A DNA stretch of 64,000 bases, from assembly GCF_009797935.1 (NCBI RefSeq), contig NZ_VOLC01000016.1, forward strand, positions 98,127 through 162,126, in the 5' to 3' direction. Under the pieces are notes generated by a model. That model saw nothing but the letters and a program-made list of their open reading frames with translations, was not told the origin of the DNA and searched no databases. Below, piece after piece: positions 45,127-55,633 of the stretch. Numbering within the stretch: position 1 is the first letter of the stretch; each line of letters begins with the position of its first letter. This stretch comes from Lunatibacter salilacus (GTDB lineage: Bacteria > Bacteroidota > Bacteroidia > Cytophagales > Cyclobacteriaceae). A program made the position numbers and the translations under genes.

Positions 45127-46113
45127 CTATTCCTCAAGCTCCCTACTCCTCTCTTTTTCCTGTCGTTTAAAGTACCTCCTAAACAGAAAGTTGCTTCTCA
45201 TGGCCTCCATATTCTCATTAAATCTCTCGGTACTCATTTCAAGGTTTAGCATGCTGTTTGAAAGTGCCTCCCTGAAGGAAGGGTCCTTAAGCAGTAGCCC
45301 GATTGTCCCCTCCCCTGCTTCCAAACTATCAATTACCGAATTTACCTTACTGACAATTTCGGCAGCTTGGTCGCTGGATTCTCTTAATCTCCCCAAAGAA
45401 GCCGAAAATTCACGGGAAAGCTCCTCATCTGTTAACATTCTCTGAATCAACCCCTTCCCTTCTGTCAGTTCATTCATAAATTTACTGCCGTTTTTGGTCA
45501 TGTCAGCCGCGTTGGTGGCCGCCAGTTTGAGCTCAACTACCGCTTCTTTGATATCCCCGGTCAAAAGAGAGTCTGAAAGCAGCCCCCACAAGGTCTCGCT
45601 TTTCTTTAGTTTTGTGGTGATTTCATAAAGATTTTCGGTGGTTTTTTCTATAAATTCACTACTTGATCCAATCCTTTGCAGCATATCGTCGGTGCTTACC
45701 GGCATTATCGAGTAAATTATATCACCTTCTTCGACCGTTTGGGCATCTCCTGCCTGAGGTATGATTTGGATGAGTTTGTTGCCCATCAGACCATCTGTGC
45801 CAATAGACGTAAGGGAATTTTTCCTTATAAACGGAACCATCTTTTTTTGAATATACATGACAACATGCAGTGAAGAGTCGTTTGCCATATCAACAGACTT
45901 CACAGTGCCTACATTTAAACCTTTAAAACGCACATTATTTCCAGGTACGAGTCCGTTTACACTTTCGACTACTGCTGTGATTGTGATGGAGGAACCAAAC
46001 ATATTCTGATTTTTGCCGATCATATACAGGGTAAATACCAGAAACAGTATTCCTGCGATGACAAGTCCTCCAAGTTTGGCATTCTCTATTGTTTTTTTCG
46101 TTTTCATAATCAT
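45127..46113 (-). CDS. mlaD: MlaD-type MCE-domain lipid-binding protein
   Basis: 328 residues with an N-terminal membrane helix (LGGLVIAGILFLVFTLYMIG) and one MCE domain (ITAVVESVNGLVPGNNVRFKGLNVGTVKSVDMAND). A long C-terminal coiled-coil tail follows (ESSDQAAEIVSKVNSVIDSLEAGEGTIGLLLKDPSFREAL). It binds phospholipid for transport across the periplasm. It overlaps mlaF by ATGA and is last in mlaEFD. MlaB and MlaC are not in the window, as is common in Bacteroidota. Confidence 0.9.
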   Translation of the reverse strand: MIMKTKKTIENAKLGGLVIAGILFLVFTLYMIGKNQNMFGSSITITAVVESVNGLVPGNNVRFKGLNVGTVKSVDMANDSSLHVVMYIQKKMVPFIRKNSLTSIGTDGLMGNKLIQIIPQAGDAQTVEEGDIIYSIMPVSTDDMLQRIGSSSEFIEKTTENLYEITTKLKKSETLWGLLSDSLLTGDIKEAVVELKLAATNAADMTKNGSKFMNELTEGKGLIQRMLTDEELSREFSASLGRLRESSDQAAEIVSKVNSVIDSLEAGEGTIGLLLKDPSFREALSNSMLNLEMSTERFNENMEAMRSNFLFRRYFKRQEKERSRELEE

Positions 46114-46856
46114 TTAAAAAACTCTTTTATTTTTGGATCTGCCGATTGACTAAGCTCTTCATATGTTCCATCAGCGTAACATGTCCCATCAATCAGCATG
46201 ATGACCCTGTTTGACGTGATTTTTATACAATTTAAATCATGAGAAATGATCACAGAAGTGGCATTATACTTCTGTTGCACACTCACCATTAACTCACTGA
46301 TTTCCCGTGAAGTTATTGGGTCCAAGCCAGTGGTGGGCTCATCATAAAGGATGACTTTTGGTCTTAGAATCAGTGATCTTGCCAAAGCAACTCTCTTTTT
46401 CATACCACCGGAAAGTTCTGATGGCATCATGTCAATGGTATGTAAAAGGCCCACGTCTTCCAATGCTTCTTTCACGGCAGCTTCCGCACCCAGGGCACGT
46501 TCCTCTTTTGACCAATGGATACGAAGTGGAAACTCCAGATTTTGCCGTACTGTCATCGAATCATACAACGCATTGCTCTGAAAAAGAAATCCCACGTGGG
46601 CCCTAAGCATATCAAGTTCATCTTGCTCCAAGCCTTGGATGGAACTGCCCAACAACAAGATTTCTCCTTCATCCGCTTGAATCAAACTGATGATGCATTT
46701 GATCAGAACTGATTTTCCCGAGCCGGATTTTCCTAGAATAACTAGATTTTCACCGGGATAAACCGACATGTTGAAATCTTTGAGTACATGGTTATCCCCA
46801 AATGACTTATTGACATTTTTAACTTCAATTACAGGGTTTCTGACTGTTTGTTCCAT
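46110..46856 (-). CDS. mlaF: Mla lipid transporter ATP-binding protein
   Basis: 248 residues. Walker A GKSGSGKSVLIKC, Q-loop VGFLFQSNALYDSM, signature LSGGMKKRVALARSL, Walker B KVILYDEPTTGLDP, and H-loop VIISHDL are all intact. The LSGGMKKR signature is typical of the MlaF/Ttg2A group. Powers phospholipid movement by MlaE. 7 bases after mlaE, and coupled to mlaD by overlap. Confidence 0.93.
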   Translation of the reverse strand: MEQTVRNPVIEVKNVNKSFGDNHVLKDFNMSVYPGENLVILGKSGSGKSVLIKCIISLIQADEGEILLLGSSIQGLEQDELDMLRAHVGFLFQSNALYDSMTVRQNLEFPLRIHWSKEERALGAEAAVKEALEDVGLLHTIDMMPSELSGGMKKRVALARSLILRPKVILYDEPTTGLDPITSREISELMVSVQQKYNATSVIISHDLNCIKITSNRVIMLIDGTCYADGTYEELSQSADPKIKEFFK

Positions 46857-46863
46857 CTTTTTA

Positions 46864-47637
46864 CTACGTCAATCCCAATAAATCTGTAATTTGAACTGCA
46901 ATGAGATCAACTATAAACACCATCAATGAAGCTACTATCACCGCAGTAGTAGCCGATCTGCCAACTCCCTCTGTTCCTTTTTGGGAACTGAATCCCTTGT
47001 AGCATCCTACAATGCCAATGGCAAATCCAAAGAAAAATGTTTTAATCAATGAAGGTAGTACATCTCCAAAGTTCAAAATCCCGAAAACTTGAAACCAATA
47101 CAGATTCCAACTAACATCACCTCTGAGGTTTACCCCCAAAAATCCTCCGTACAAAGAAATCGCATTGGCCAAGCTTGATAGAATCGGCACCATCAACGTG
47201 GTTGCCAACACCCGGGTGACTACCAAATATTTGAAAGGATTCGTTCCGGAGACCTCCATAGCATCAATTTGTTCGGTCACTTTCATCGAGCCCAACTCTG
47301 CCCCTAATCCTGATCCGATTTTTCCCGCACAGATTAGCGCAGTGATGACGGGGGCAATTTCTCTAATCAAAGAAACAGAAACCATTGAAGGCAATAGGGA
47401 TTCCGCTCCAAACTCCAACAAGGTAGGTCTGGATTGAATGGTCAGCACCAGACCCATGATAAAGGCAGTTACTCCGACAAGGGTAAGGGTCTTGTATCCG
47501 ATCACATAACATTGCTTGAAAAATTCCCCGTATTCCTGCTTCGGTTTAGATGCTTCATTAAAAAAGCGGGCGGTAAAACGGGACATTTCACCAGCTTCTT
47601 TAAAAAATTGGTTGTCCAGAAATTTAAGATAGTTCAC
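46864..47637 (-). CDS. mlaE: Mla lipid transporter permease
   Basis: 257 residues, five or six membrane helices of the MlaE/YrbE family. The hallmark is APVITALICAGKIGSGLGAELGSMKVTEQIDAMEVSGTNPFKYLVVTRV, followed by GFAIGIVGCYKGFSSQKGTEGVGRSATTAVI. First gene of mlaEFD, transcribed on the minus strand. Confidence 0.93.
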   Translation of the reverse strand: MNYLKFLDNQFFKEAGEMSRFTARFFNEASKPKQEYGEFFKQCYVIGYKTLTLVGVTAFIMGLVLTIQSRPTLLEFGAESLLPSMVSVSLIREIAPVITALICAGKIGSGLGAELGSMKVTEQIDAMEVSGTNPFKYLVVTRVLATTLMVPILSSLANAISLYGGFLGVNLRGDVSWNLYWFQVFGILNFGDVLPSLIKTFFFGFAIGIVGCYKGFSSQKGTEGVGRSATTAVIVASLMVFIVDLIAVQITDLLGLT

Positions 47638-48203
47638 CTGATCAACAGTTTGGATGGATCAAAATTGGATATTTCATTCTTCAAATATACCAATGAGTAT
47701 CAATTGATTTCATGATGTTTGTCATATTTTGAACCTAAATAAAACGCTTTATTCGATTTTTTTAATTTTGATAATCCTGCAGTCATGAAATGAAGTGCAT
47801 GTTTCGTTTGCTCCTTTCTCTTTATATCTTAGATTAACCCTATCCCTAGCTGTTATAAATAGTTATCTTCCGTAGCAATTATTAACGTGTCTCCACGGTC
47901 AAGATGAATTTGTTGGAACAAAATGCTAAACAGCCACTGATTCAAACGGTTCCGTTAGCTTCTTTAATAATTTCCGGATTGCAGGCAAATGAAACTATAA
48001 GTATCAATCCAAGTAAATGTTTCCTTGTCCTAATCAATTTAATTTACATTGGCCCTTTCAATAAACTGCTGCGAATTGAATGATGTCACAATATAAAATC
48101 TATGGGAATTAGGCTTATCTCCACAATTTAACAAAAAACTGATAGATTTAATATTTTCACGATCTTTTAAAGCTAGATTTTAATTATCATAAAATGGAAT
48201 CGC
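47638..48203. other. Intergenic upstream of mlaE
   Basis: AT-rich with no coding frame recognised. It holds the mlaE promoter and, at 48194-48217, a short near-palindrome ATGGAATCGCATGCACGATTTCAT (here counted as two 12-nt halves) related to the ends of the 6709/28539 repeat. CATGAAATGAAGTGCATG at about 47785 may be another end fragment. Confidence 0.4.
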
Positions 48204-48477
48204 ATGCACGATTTCATATTTGAAAATAAGGAGGATTTGGTTCCTTTTCTTCAAACAAATAGGGTATTCAATCCTGGCTTAAAAGCCCGACATAGAGAAC
48301 CGCTTAGTTGCCTTTTTGGACTTTTATTTAGACGATAAGACCAAATGCGAACTGGGGCTGGACTATAAAACGGATGATTACCTGGTTCCAGAACGGTTCA
48401 GAAGTCGGCTTTGGCATAAGTTTGGTGTTTATTGGTCTCTAAGAAATTCTGATCTTAGAAAGTTGAAGACCAATTGA
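48204..48477 (+). pseudogene. Frameshifted remnant of an unrecognised gene
   Basis: From ATG 48204 a frame reads MHDFIFENKEDLVPFLQTNR, then VFNPGLKA. The next sensible text is in another frame: IENRLVAFLDFYLDDKTKCE, then LGLDYKTDDYLVPERFRSRL, then WHKFGVYWSLRNSDLRKLKTN and a stop. A one-base shift near 48285 joins them. No family was recognised. The amino-acid composition is protein-like, so this is treated as debris of a lost gene. Confidence 0.45.
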
Positions 48478-48702
48478 AATTATGGTTGTTGAAGAAATCC
48501 AATGACTGGAAGCCCACGTTTAATTTCGCCTAATTGTTTTTGTCTTTTAAATTCAACTCCGTTGTTTTACGTAAACTATACATGGTCTTCCGCATGCTCT
48601 TTCGGATGAGCGGGTCCAAAAGCTACCTTGGTAAAGAAGCAAAATGAAAAGGTATTTAATTAAGTATAAAAATTCTAATATAAAAACCTAGGCACTGCCG
48701 AT

Positions 48703-48738
48703 TATGAACGACATGATCTTTTCTTCGATCGAAAAAAA
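48703..48738 (+). pseudogene. 5' fragment of the HTH gene found at 56277
   Basis: ATGAACGACATGATCTTTTC is identical to the first 20 bases of the gene at 56277, and the next codons (SSIEKK against SPIDKR) are similar. It ends after about 12 codons. A mobile or exchanged HTH gene appears to have been cut here. The rest of 48478-48756 shows no clear gene. Confidence 0.6.
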
Positions 48739-48756
48739 GCACTAGCCCCAAAAGTT

Positions 48757-49986
48757 TTACCGGTCCTCTAACTTCATTGTCAAATTCAATTCATAAACTC
48801 TTCCATCCTTATCGGAGCATAGGAGAATCCAAGGGACGCCCATCTTGAAGGGTCTTTTCGGTCCCGTGACATCATTGACCCGATTGACACCAACCCAACC
48901 AGTAGTATCTGGCGAAACTATGGATGTTACTTTTGTTAGAATATCGGTGGAAGTTGTATCTATTAATCCGAAAACGATCTCCCCCAGGTATGGGTTTTTG
49001 CTGTCATAGACACTATGGGCACTCACCACTTTGGAAGGATCTTCCGATGTGACAATAATTGGGCGGCTAGGTAATTTCGACGGATTCATATTAGCGTAAG
49101 GATAGTTAGTCCAATTCCCTCCCGGGGATCGAACTCGCAATACAAATTGCGACTTTCCTTCGAGATCCACACCATTTTTGGACACCAGCCAAAGCGTCCC
49201 ATCCGCAGACAAGGCAGAATTAAGATGATCATCCGCTGTCCTATTTCCTTCTTCAATGGTGACTATTTCACTCCAGTCCTCAATTGAATCCCCATCAAGG
49301 TGAATTCTCATCCTAACTGATTGCCTATTTTGATCTGACCAAACGACCCCTATTCCCTCCGGCATGACTGCTATTAAACTTATGTCATCGTCATTTATGC
49401 CGTCTGCCAATACAATTGGACTACTCCATATGTGGCAGTTTTGATCAGCGTTCCAAACACATACTTTATCCCCGAAATCCGCTGCCACCCACCAATTCCC
49501 TGCTTTATCTTGTGCGATGGTGGCGGTTTCGATTTCCCCTTCTCCAACGGGTGGATGCAATCTGGCCAATATTTCTGCATCCCATGTTTTCCGAAAAAAA
49601 ATTCTTCTTTCGATTAATCTAAATACCACCAATTCCTTCGGATCAACGGAAACAGCTGTTATGGCATCCTCATTAGCCCATACGTCCGCCCTACCGGGTA
49701 TTGTGGCCAACGATTTTCTGACATTTTTCTTCTCTTCCCATCCTTTTCTACCTCTCTTCCATAAAGATGGTCCAGTTGAGGTGGGTAAAATTGTCCACCA
49801 CGCCCCTTCCATATACCATAATTTTGATTGAGGTTTATCCGCCGTGGGGTAGGGAACATCCACTTGAAATACAGCCTGTGTTGAAGACGGTACCACCGCA
49901 TTAAAATTTAATGATTGACCTTCTAATTTTCCGGTAAGAAAAAGACACACCACCAACAGTCTATATGTCCACGGAGTAACGTTCAT
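48757..49986 (-). CDS. Secreted protein of the SusCD locus, probable beta-propeller
   Basis: 409 residues with a signal peptide ending near KLEGQ. Repeated strand-rich units with W and D/N turns (NWWVAADFGDKVCVWN, IGVVWSDQNRQSVRMRIH, GTLWLVSKNGVDLEGKSQFVLRVRS) suggest a six- or seven-bladed propeller like sialidase- or YWTD-type folds. No catalytic motif is assigned. It starts 2 bases after the susD stop, so it is cotranscribed. It is a likely surface or periplasmic partner for the SusCD substrate. Confidence 0.75.
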   Translation of the reverse strand: MNVTPWTYRLLVVCLFLTGKLEGQSLNFNAVVPSSTQAVFQVDVPYPTADKPQSKLWYMEGAWWTILPTSTGPSLWKRGRKGWEEKKNVRKSLATIPGRADVWANEDAITAVSVDPKELVVFRLIERRIFFRKTWDAEILARLHPPVGEGEIETATIAQDKAGNWWVAADFGDKVCVWNADQNCHIWSSPIVLADGINDDDISLIAVMPEGIGVVWSDQNRQSVRMRIHLDGDSIEDWSEIVTIEEGNRTADDHLNSALSADGTLWLVSKNGVDLEGKSQFVLRVRSPGGNWTNYPYANMNPSKLPSRPIIVTSEDPSKVVSAHSVYDSKNPYLGEIVFGLIDTTSTDILTKVTSIVSPDTTGWVGVNRVNDVTGPKRPFKMGVPWILLCSDKDGRVYELNLTMKLEDR

Positions 49987-49987
49987 A

Positions 49988-51457
49988 TTAGTATCCTGGG
50001 TTTTGAGATATATTTTCTGGATTGATCTGAACCTGGCTCAGCGGAATGGGCAATAATAACTGATGAGGTTGTACTCCCGCAGACACTTTAGGATTTATAA
50101 CGTCAACGGCACGGTTCGTTCTTACCAGATCAAACCATCTGTGCCCTTCAAATGCCAGTTCAACCCGCCTCTCCTGCTCGATAGCAAGACGGAATTCTTC
50201 CTGGGAATTGACCGCATAAAAGGGGTCGGAATGATTAAATGTCTTTTCGGGTAAGCCTGCTCGTCTCCGAATCCTATTTAATAAATCAAAGGATGGGCCA
50301 TTCGGATCAAAGGATATTTCATTTAAAGCTTCGGCATACATCAATAAAACATCCGCATACCTCAAAATTGGCCAGTTGTTTCCAGACCCGCCACCCTGGA
50401 TTGGCATATCATAAAATTTGATATTATACCGACCCTCCAAACCTGAAACGATACTTCCATCGGTATTGATGTAACTTTCCTTTAAGGACGCTCCTTTCCT
50501 CAAATCATTTTGTTCAAAGGCTTCTATTAAGTCCTCTGTGGGAATATTGTAGCCCCCACCAGTAGTTCTGAATGGCAGGTGTGGATAAAGATATGGCGTA
50601 TACCTTTCGGTAAAGGGAGCTCCGGTGGATGCGGTAACATTCTTTTCAAATTGGACATCAAATATGGATTCCATATTGTTTTTGTTTTCCGCTCTCCATA
50701 AATCAGAGAAGTTATCCAAGATATCGTATTGATCGGAGCCTATCACTTTTCCCAATACTATTTTGGCTTTTTCGTACTCATGGATGGTTAGATATACCTT
50801 GCCTAACAGGGAACCGGCGGCTCCTTTGGTGGCCCGGCCATGCAGGTTTCCTATTTGAAGTGGCAATGCTTCTTCAGCAGCTATCAGGTCTTCAATGATC
50901 TGGTTATATACTTCATTTGATGCAGTTCTGCTAAATTCGTAGGCATCCTCCACCGTTAATATGCGGCTAGTTGTCAACGGAACATCTCCAAAGACTCTCA
51001 CCAAATTAAAATAGAACAGCGCTCTTAAAAACTTTGCCTCAGCCACAATAGTACTCCTTACCTGATCATTTGCGTTACTGTCATCGATCCTGTCCAATAT
51101 AGTATTGACACGTCTGATACCCATGTAATGGTGATTCCATACATTTGCAACTATAGGGCTTGTTTCCTGATCCATAAATTCAGAAAGTTCATAGAAGGGA
51201 AATCTCACGCTTGCCGTTGTACCCATTTCAGTATTGTCCGACCTCAGGTCTCCGATCAATTGAATATTGTCGCTGTAAGTCCCGCTCATTTTCAACGTGG
51301 AATATGCCCCATAAATCGCATTTAGGAAATCCTGTTCTGTATTGTAGAAGTTCTGTTCGTTGGCGTTAGAGATTGGAGCAATATCTATAAAATCCCCGGA
51401 ACATCGACTGAATGTCAAAAGCGCAAGAATGTATACAACTTTATTTATAGTTTTCAT
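49988..51457 (-). CDS. SusD/RagB-family outer-membrane lipoprotein
   Basis: 489 residues. Lipobox LLTFSRC with Cys19. The SusD family shows TPR-like N-terminal helices (FYNTEQDFLNAIYGAYSTLK), ALFYFNLVRVFGDVPLTT, and the C-terminal ILRYADVLLMYAEALNEI and VELAFEGHRWFDLVRT, ending NPGY. It lids the SusC barrel and captures the nutrient at the cell surface. 9 bases after susC. Confidence 0.95.
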   Translation of the reverse strand: MKTINKVVYILALLTFSRCSGDFIDIAPISNANEQNFYNTEQDFLNAIYGAYSTLKMSGTYSDNIQLIGDLRSDNTEMGTTASVRFPFYELSEFMDQETSPIVANVWNHHYMGIRRVNTILDRIDDSNANDQVRSTIVAEAKFLRALFYFNLVRVFGDVPLTTSRILTVEDAYEFSRTASNEVYNQIIEDLIAAEEALPLQIGNLHGRATKGAAGSLLGKVYLTIHEYEKAKIVLGKVIGSDQYDILDNFSDLWRAENKNNMESIFDVQFEKNVTASTGAPFTERYTPYLYPHLPFRTTGGGYNIPTEDLIEAFEQNDLRKGASLKESYINTDGSIVSGLEGRYNIKFYDMPIQGGGSGNNWPILRYADVLLMYAEALNEISFDPNGPSFDLLNRIRRRAGLPEKTFNHSDPFYAVNSQEEFRLAIEQERRVELAFEGHRWFDLVRTNRAVDVINPKVSAGVQPHQLLLPIPLSQVQINPENISQNPGY

Positions 51458-51466
51458 GACAGTTAA

Positions 51467-54400
51467 TTAAAGGGTGATGTTGATTCCTAAAGAATAGCTT
51501 TGAGCTATCGGGTAATTAAAATAATCCACTCCTGGAGTTAGCGCATTATGGTAAGAACTAACTTCAGGATTGTAGCCGGAATACTTTGTGATTGTCAATG
51601 GATTTTGAGCGGAAAAATAGACTCTTGCTGCGGACATTCCGATAGTATTTATCGTTTGAGGGGGAATTGTGTATCCGAGCGTGATATTCCTTATTCTTAA
51701 ATAGGATCCGTCCTCCATATAAAAAGTTGATGGGTTTCTCCTGACACCTCTGACATCCAAGCTTGCTTTAAACACCTCACCATTTCCCGGGTCTTCAGGA
51801 GATCTCCACCGATCCCTCGCAATTCCCAAATTGTTTGTTCTTCCGGTCATAGACAGGGATTGTCTCATTCCCAAATTCATTACTTCTACTCCGTGCACTC
51901 CTTGGAGATGGATCCCTAAATGGAAATTGCCATATGAAAATTCATTGTTGATTCCATAATGAAAATCTGCCTCATGGCTTCCAATGATGGTGCGGTCCAA
52001 AGCATTGATTATACCATCGTTATTCACATCCTTGACAATTGGAGATCCCGGATCATCGGTAGGTAAGGAAGGCCTCGCCGAAATTTCTTCCTGTGTATTA
52101 TAAACACCTTCAAACACATATCCATAGAAACTTCCGATAGGATATCCAATCTGAGTGATATGGGAGGCCTGGTTTGAAGTAGAAATAATCGGGTCTCCCT
52201 CTGGCCCTAACTCCAACACCACGTTTCTGTTAAACGAATAGTTTATTTCTGATGACCAGTCAAACTTGCCGGTTATGTTTTTTGTGCTAAGGGTCACCTC
52301 CAATCCACGGTTTCTGACTTTCCCTATGTTTTGCAGGGTATTAGTAACGCCCAAAACGCTGGGAACCGGCACATTCAAAAGCAAATCCTTATTAATACTT
52401 TGGTAGATATCAACAATCAAATTAACTCTGTCCTCGAAGATACCCAGATCCATACCGAAATCGATTTGCTCTGATTTTTCCCAACCAAGATTCTGGTTGG
52501 ATAAAGTGGACGGGTTGATTCCCGAAACCAAATTTCCACCAATTACATAATCGCTGTAGGATAAAAGTCCGATAGAACCAAAGTTTGGAATTGAATTGTT
52601 GCCGGAAAGTCCCATACTGGTTCTAACTTTTAAAAAATTCACCCACTGGGCAGTAAAAAAACCTTCGTCTGAAATCATCCAACCCAAAGACGCGGACGGA
52701 AACATCCCCCATTTCTTATTGGCTCCAAACCGGGATGATCCATCTGTTCTCATAACAACACTGGCAAAATATTTTTTTGCAAATGAATAATTTATTCTCG
52801 CAAGATAGGACATAAGGGACCATTCTGATTTTGTGGTACTTGCTCCCGTAATCTGTCCCGCATTAAGAGTTGGCACAAGATTATTGGGAAAATTAGTGGC
52901 CCCTATCCCACTCGTTTCTATAGTTGCTTTTTGTGAAGTGAAGCCAGCCAAGGTTGAAAAATCATGATCTGTTCCAATATTAAAATCATAGTGAAGCGTA
53001 TTCTCCCATAACCAGTTGAAGTCTGAAATGGAATTGTAACTTCCGTTAGCGGGCTGCTCCCCTCTTGTATGACCTGGGTTTGCGGGCAGATCATATACGT
53101 AACTGTTTCGAAAGGAATTTTCCCGTATAATATTGTAATCAAAACCAACAATGGATTTGACGTACATTCCTTTCAGCAAATCCAATTCTGCCGACAAGTT
53201 GGAGATTATCCTATTTTGATTTTCCCTATCATCATATTCATTTATAAAGCTCATAGGATTTGGAACCGAAGAGCTATGGTATCGAAAACCCTCAAACGAA
53301 GGATAACTTCCGTCTTCATTTACCGTCCCATAAAAGCCGGGACTGTTGATAGCGGAGCCAATAATTCCCTGACCGAATTGGCCCACATCTCTGGCTTTTT
53401 TATTGTTTACAATTGTTGTACTTAATGATCCACTAATACGTAAACGTTCGATGGGGTTGGCATCTATATTGGTTCTTAATGAGTATCGTTTGAAGTTCGA
53501 ATTCTTTATTAATCCATCTTGGGAAAAATACCCTCCAGATATGGCATACCTTATTGACTCAGCCCCCCCGGAAATAGATACCTGATTGTCAGAAATCGGT
53601 GCTGTCCGAAAAATTGCGTCCTGCCAATCCGTAGTCACCCAATTTTCTTTGTCATATAAATAGGGTGTTATTTGATAGAAAGGTGGCCGTGCGCTGTTCG
53701 GGTCATTTCGGTCATTTCCTAAATATTCCCAGGCATTGTTAATTGCATCAACTGCAAATTCTACATATTCATCTGGTGAGAGTAGGTCTAGCTTCTTGGT
53801 TATGGATTGATACCCTACGTAGCTATTGATACTGACTACTGCTCCGCCGGTTTCCCCCCGGTTTGTTGTTACAAGAACTACTCCATTTGCACCTCTTGAA
53901 CCGTAAATGGAGGTAGCGGAGGCATCTTTTAATATACTTACTGACTTTATGTCGCCTGCATTTAAACTACTTAACGCTTCTCTTCCCAACGGAAAACCAT
54001 CCACAACATAAAGCGGCTCATTCCCTGCAGTTATGGATCCCGCACCTCTTATCCGGATGGAGGGAGCGGATCCGGGCGCACCGGTAGTTTGGGTTATCTG
54101 AACTCCGGAAACCTTTCCCACAAGGGCTTCTGTAAATGAGCCAACCTGAAGTTTTTGTATCTGATCACCGCTGATTGTGGCTATAGAGCTGGTTATACTT
54201 TCCTTTAGCTGAGTTCCGTATCCTACCACGACTATCTCCTCCATAGAAGAAAGATCTTCCAAAAGTGTGACATCTATTATACTTCGGCTTCCTACAACTA
54301 TACTCTGTGATACATACCCAACAAAAGAAAACACCAATGTTGACCCCTCCGGTATTGACAAGGTATACTTCCCATCCAGATCGGTGGCAGTACCTATACC

Positions 54401-54868
54401 GGTTCCCGGCACCATAACTGTAACTCCAGGAATTGGCACACCTTTAAAATCAATTATAGTCCCAGAAACTGAAATAGCCATTTTTTCCAAGCCATTTAAA
54501 ATTGGATAAGATTTCTTGGCTTGGATTTTCTGACCCCCATATTTGAAATTTTCATTTGGCTGTGAGTCTTTTTCCACGAGTGAATCGGATGGACTTTTGC
54601 CGCGCAATTCAAAAGAATTTGAAGGTAATTCATCGATTTCATCACTAGCAAGCACGATATTGGAATTGCGGTCTTTCGCCGATTCATGGAGGACCTTTTC
54701 TCCATTCAATTCATTTAGCGAAAGGTTAATCGAGCCTTTTTCAATACTTTTGTCCTGTTCACCTCCGGTCCATGCAGAAACAAAAACAGGAGTAAGGCAT
54801 TGGAGTATAAGTGAAATCGCAAATAGTTTGCTCATGTAGGTGACATGATTAAGTAGGGTTTTTTTCAT
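51467..54868 (-). CDS. SusC/RagA-family TonB-linked outer-membrane transporter
   Basis: 1133 residues. Signal peptide with start near MSKLFAISLILQCLTPVFVSA; the first ten residues may be an over-long start. A 75-residue poorly ordered region precedes the CarboxypepD_reg-like domain (ISVSGTIIDFKGVPIPGVTV). The SusC plug follows with EEIVVVGYGTQLKESITSS, SIRIRGAGSITAGNEPLYVVDG and ILKDASATSIYGSRGANGVVLVTT, then a 22-strand barrel. It imports an oligosaccharide or peptide with TonB energy. No glycoside hydrolase, ECF or anti-sigma gene is attached, so the substrate is open. Confidence 0.95.
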   Translation of the reverse strand: MKKTLLNHVTYMSKLFAISLILQCLTPVFVSAWTGGEQDKSIEKGSINLSLNELNGEKVLHESAKDRNSNIVLASDEIDELPSNSFELRGKSPSDSLVEKDSQPNENFKYGGQKIQAKKSYPILNGLEKMAISVSGTIIDFKGVPIPGVTVMVPGTGIGTATDLDGKYTLSIPEGSTLVFSFVGYVSQSIVVGSRSIIDVTLLEDLSSMEEIVVVGYGTQLKESITSSIATISGDQIQKLQVGSFTEALVGKVSGVQITQTTGAPGSAPSIRIRGAGSITAGNEPLYVVDGFPLGREALSSLNAGDIKSVSILKDASATSIYGSRGANGVVLVTTNRGETGGAVVSINSYVGYQSITKKLDLLSPDEYVEFAVDAINNAWEYLGNDRNDPNSARPPFYQITPYLYDKENWVTTDWQDAIFRTAPISDNQVSISGGAESIRYAISGGYFSQDGLIKNSNFKRYSLRTNIDANPIERLRISGSLSTTIVNNKKARDVGQFGQGIIGSAINSPGFYGTVNEDGSYPSFEGFRYHSSSVPNPMSFINEYDDRENQNRIISNLSAELDLLKGMYVKSIVGFDYNIIRENSFRNSYVYDLPANPGHTRGEQPANGSYNSISDFNWLWENTLHYDFNIGTDHDFSTLAGFTSQKATIETSGIGATNFPNNLVPTLNAGQITGASTTKSEWSLMSYLARINYSFAKKYFASVVMRTDGSSRFGANKKWGMFPSASLGWMISDEGFFTAQWVNFLKVRTSMGLSGNNSIPNFGSIGLLSYSDYVIGGNLVSGINPSTLSNQNLGWEKSEQIDFGMDLGIFEDRVNLIVDIYQSINKDLLLNVPVPSVLGVTNTLQNIGKVRNRGLEVTLSTKNITGKFDWSSEINYSFNRNVVLELGPEGDPIISTSNQASHITQIGYPIGSFYGYVFEGVYNTQEEISARPSLPTDDPGSPIVKDVNNDGIINALDRTIIGSHEADFHYGINNEFSYGNFHLGIHLQGVHGVEVMNLGMRQSLSMTGRTNNLGIARDRWRSPEDPGNGEVFKASLDVRGVRRNPSTFYMEDGSYLRIRNITLGYTIPPQTINTIGMSAARVYFSAQNPLTITKYSGYNPEVSSYHNALTPGVDYFNYPIAQSYSLGINITL

Positions 54869-55633
54869 CTCTTTTTTTTAAGGGTAGGGATTATTTATAT
54901 TGAAATGCTAGGAGAGGCACAAAAATGTCACATCTATTTGTATGATGGCAATTCTAGATATTATCTAACTGTTAAGGTTAATTTAACCTAACTTAATATA
55001 TACTGATTATCGGTTTGATGATGGCAATTTGGAAACCGGTATTTGAGCTTATGACTGTACCATAGTTAGCGTTCTTTTAGCGTTATCGAGAAAGCGAATT
55101 ATTCCACCAAAAACCCATAAGGTATATCTAGTCAACCAATTAAAATGAAAGAACCGAACAAGAAAAGGGAAGTAAAAAGGTGAGTAAATCAGGGTCAGTA
55201 GGCAGAGAAGTCAAGAAAAAACGAGGAGTTTGAAATTAGATTCACCTGCTTCTCTAAAAACCAATATAAGTTCTAGCAGCACTTGATATGTAAGAAGAAA
55301 AAAATTAAATTCGCATTAGATTGGACCTACAATCAAAAAAATGGCCATGACTATATAGCCTATAATTTGCTATAGTTTTAGGTGTGAATTGATGGTACGT
55401 GGTGTGAAGTGCTGACATCGTCACCGGATAATATCAAAAAGGATATTGTCAGGGCTGTGAAAGAAATAAAGACCCTACAAGTTTTCTCTGCAAAAAGAAT
55501 CCAACAGCTTAGAAACATCAAGCAGTTTTCCGCCATTCTAAACTGGGGTTGAGAGCCGATGAAATAAATACGTTAATTTCTAATGTGGAATGATTTTTAA
55601 TCTAACCCAATTCTGGGTAGTGCCAATACCTTG
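54869..55633. other. Intergenic gap with decayed coding sequence
   Basis: 765 bases. The first 150 hold the susC promoter. Near 55410-55550 a frame reads VLTSSPDNIKKDIVRAVKEI, then KTLQVFSAKRIQQLRNIKQF, then a stop. This looks like gene debris, family not recognised. The rest is AT-rich with no other signal. Confidence 0.4.
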
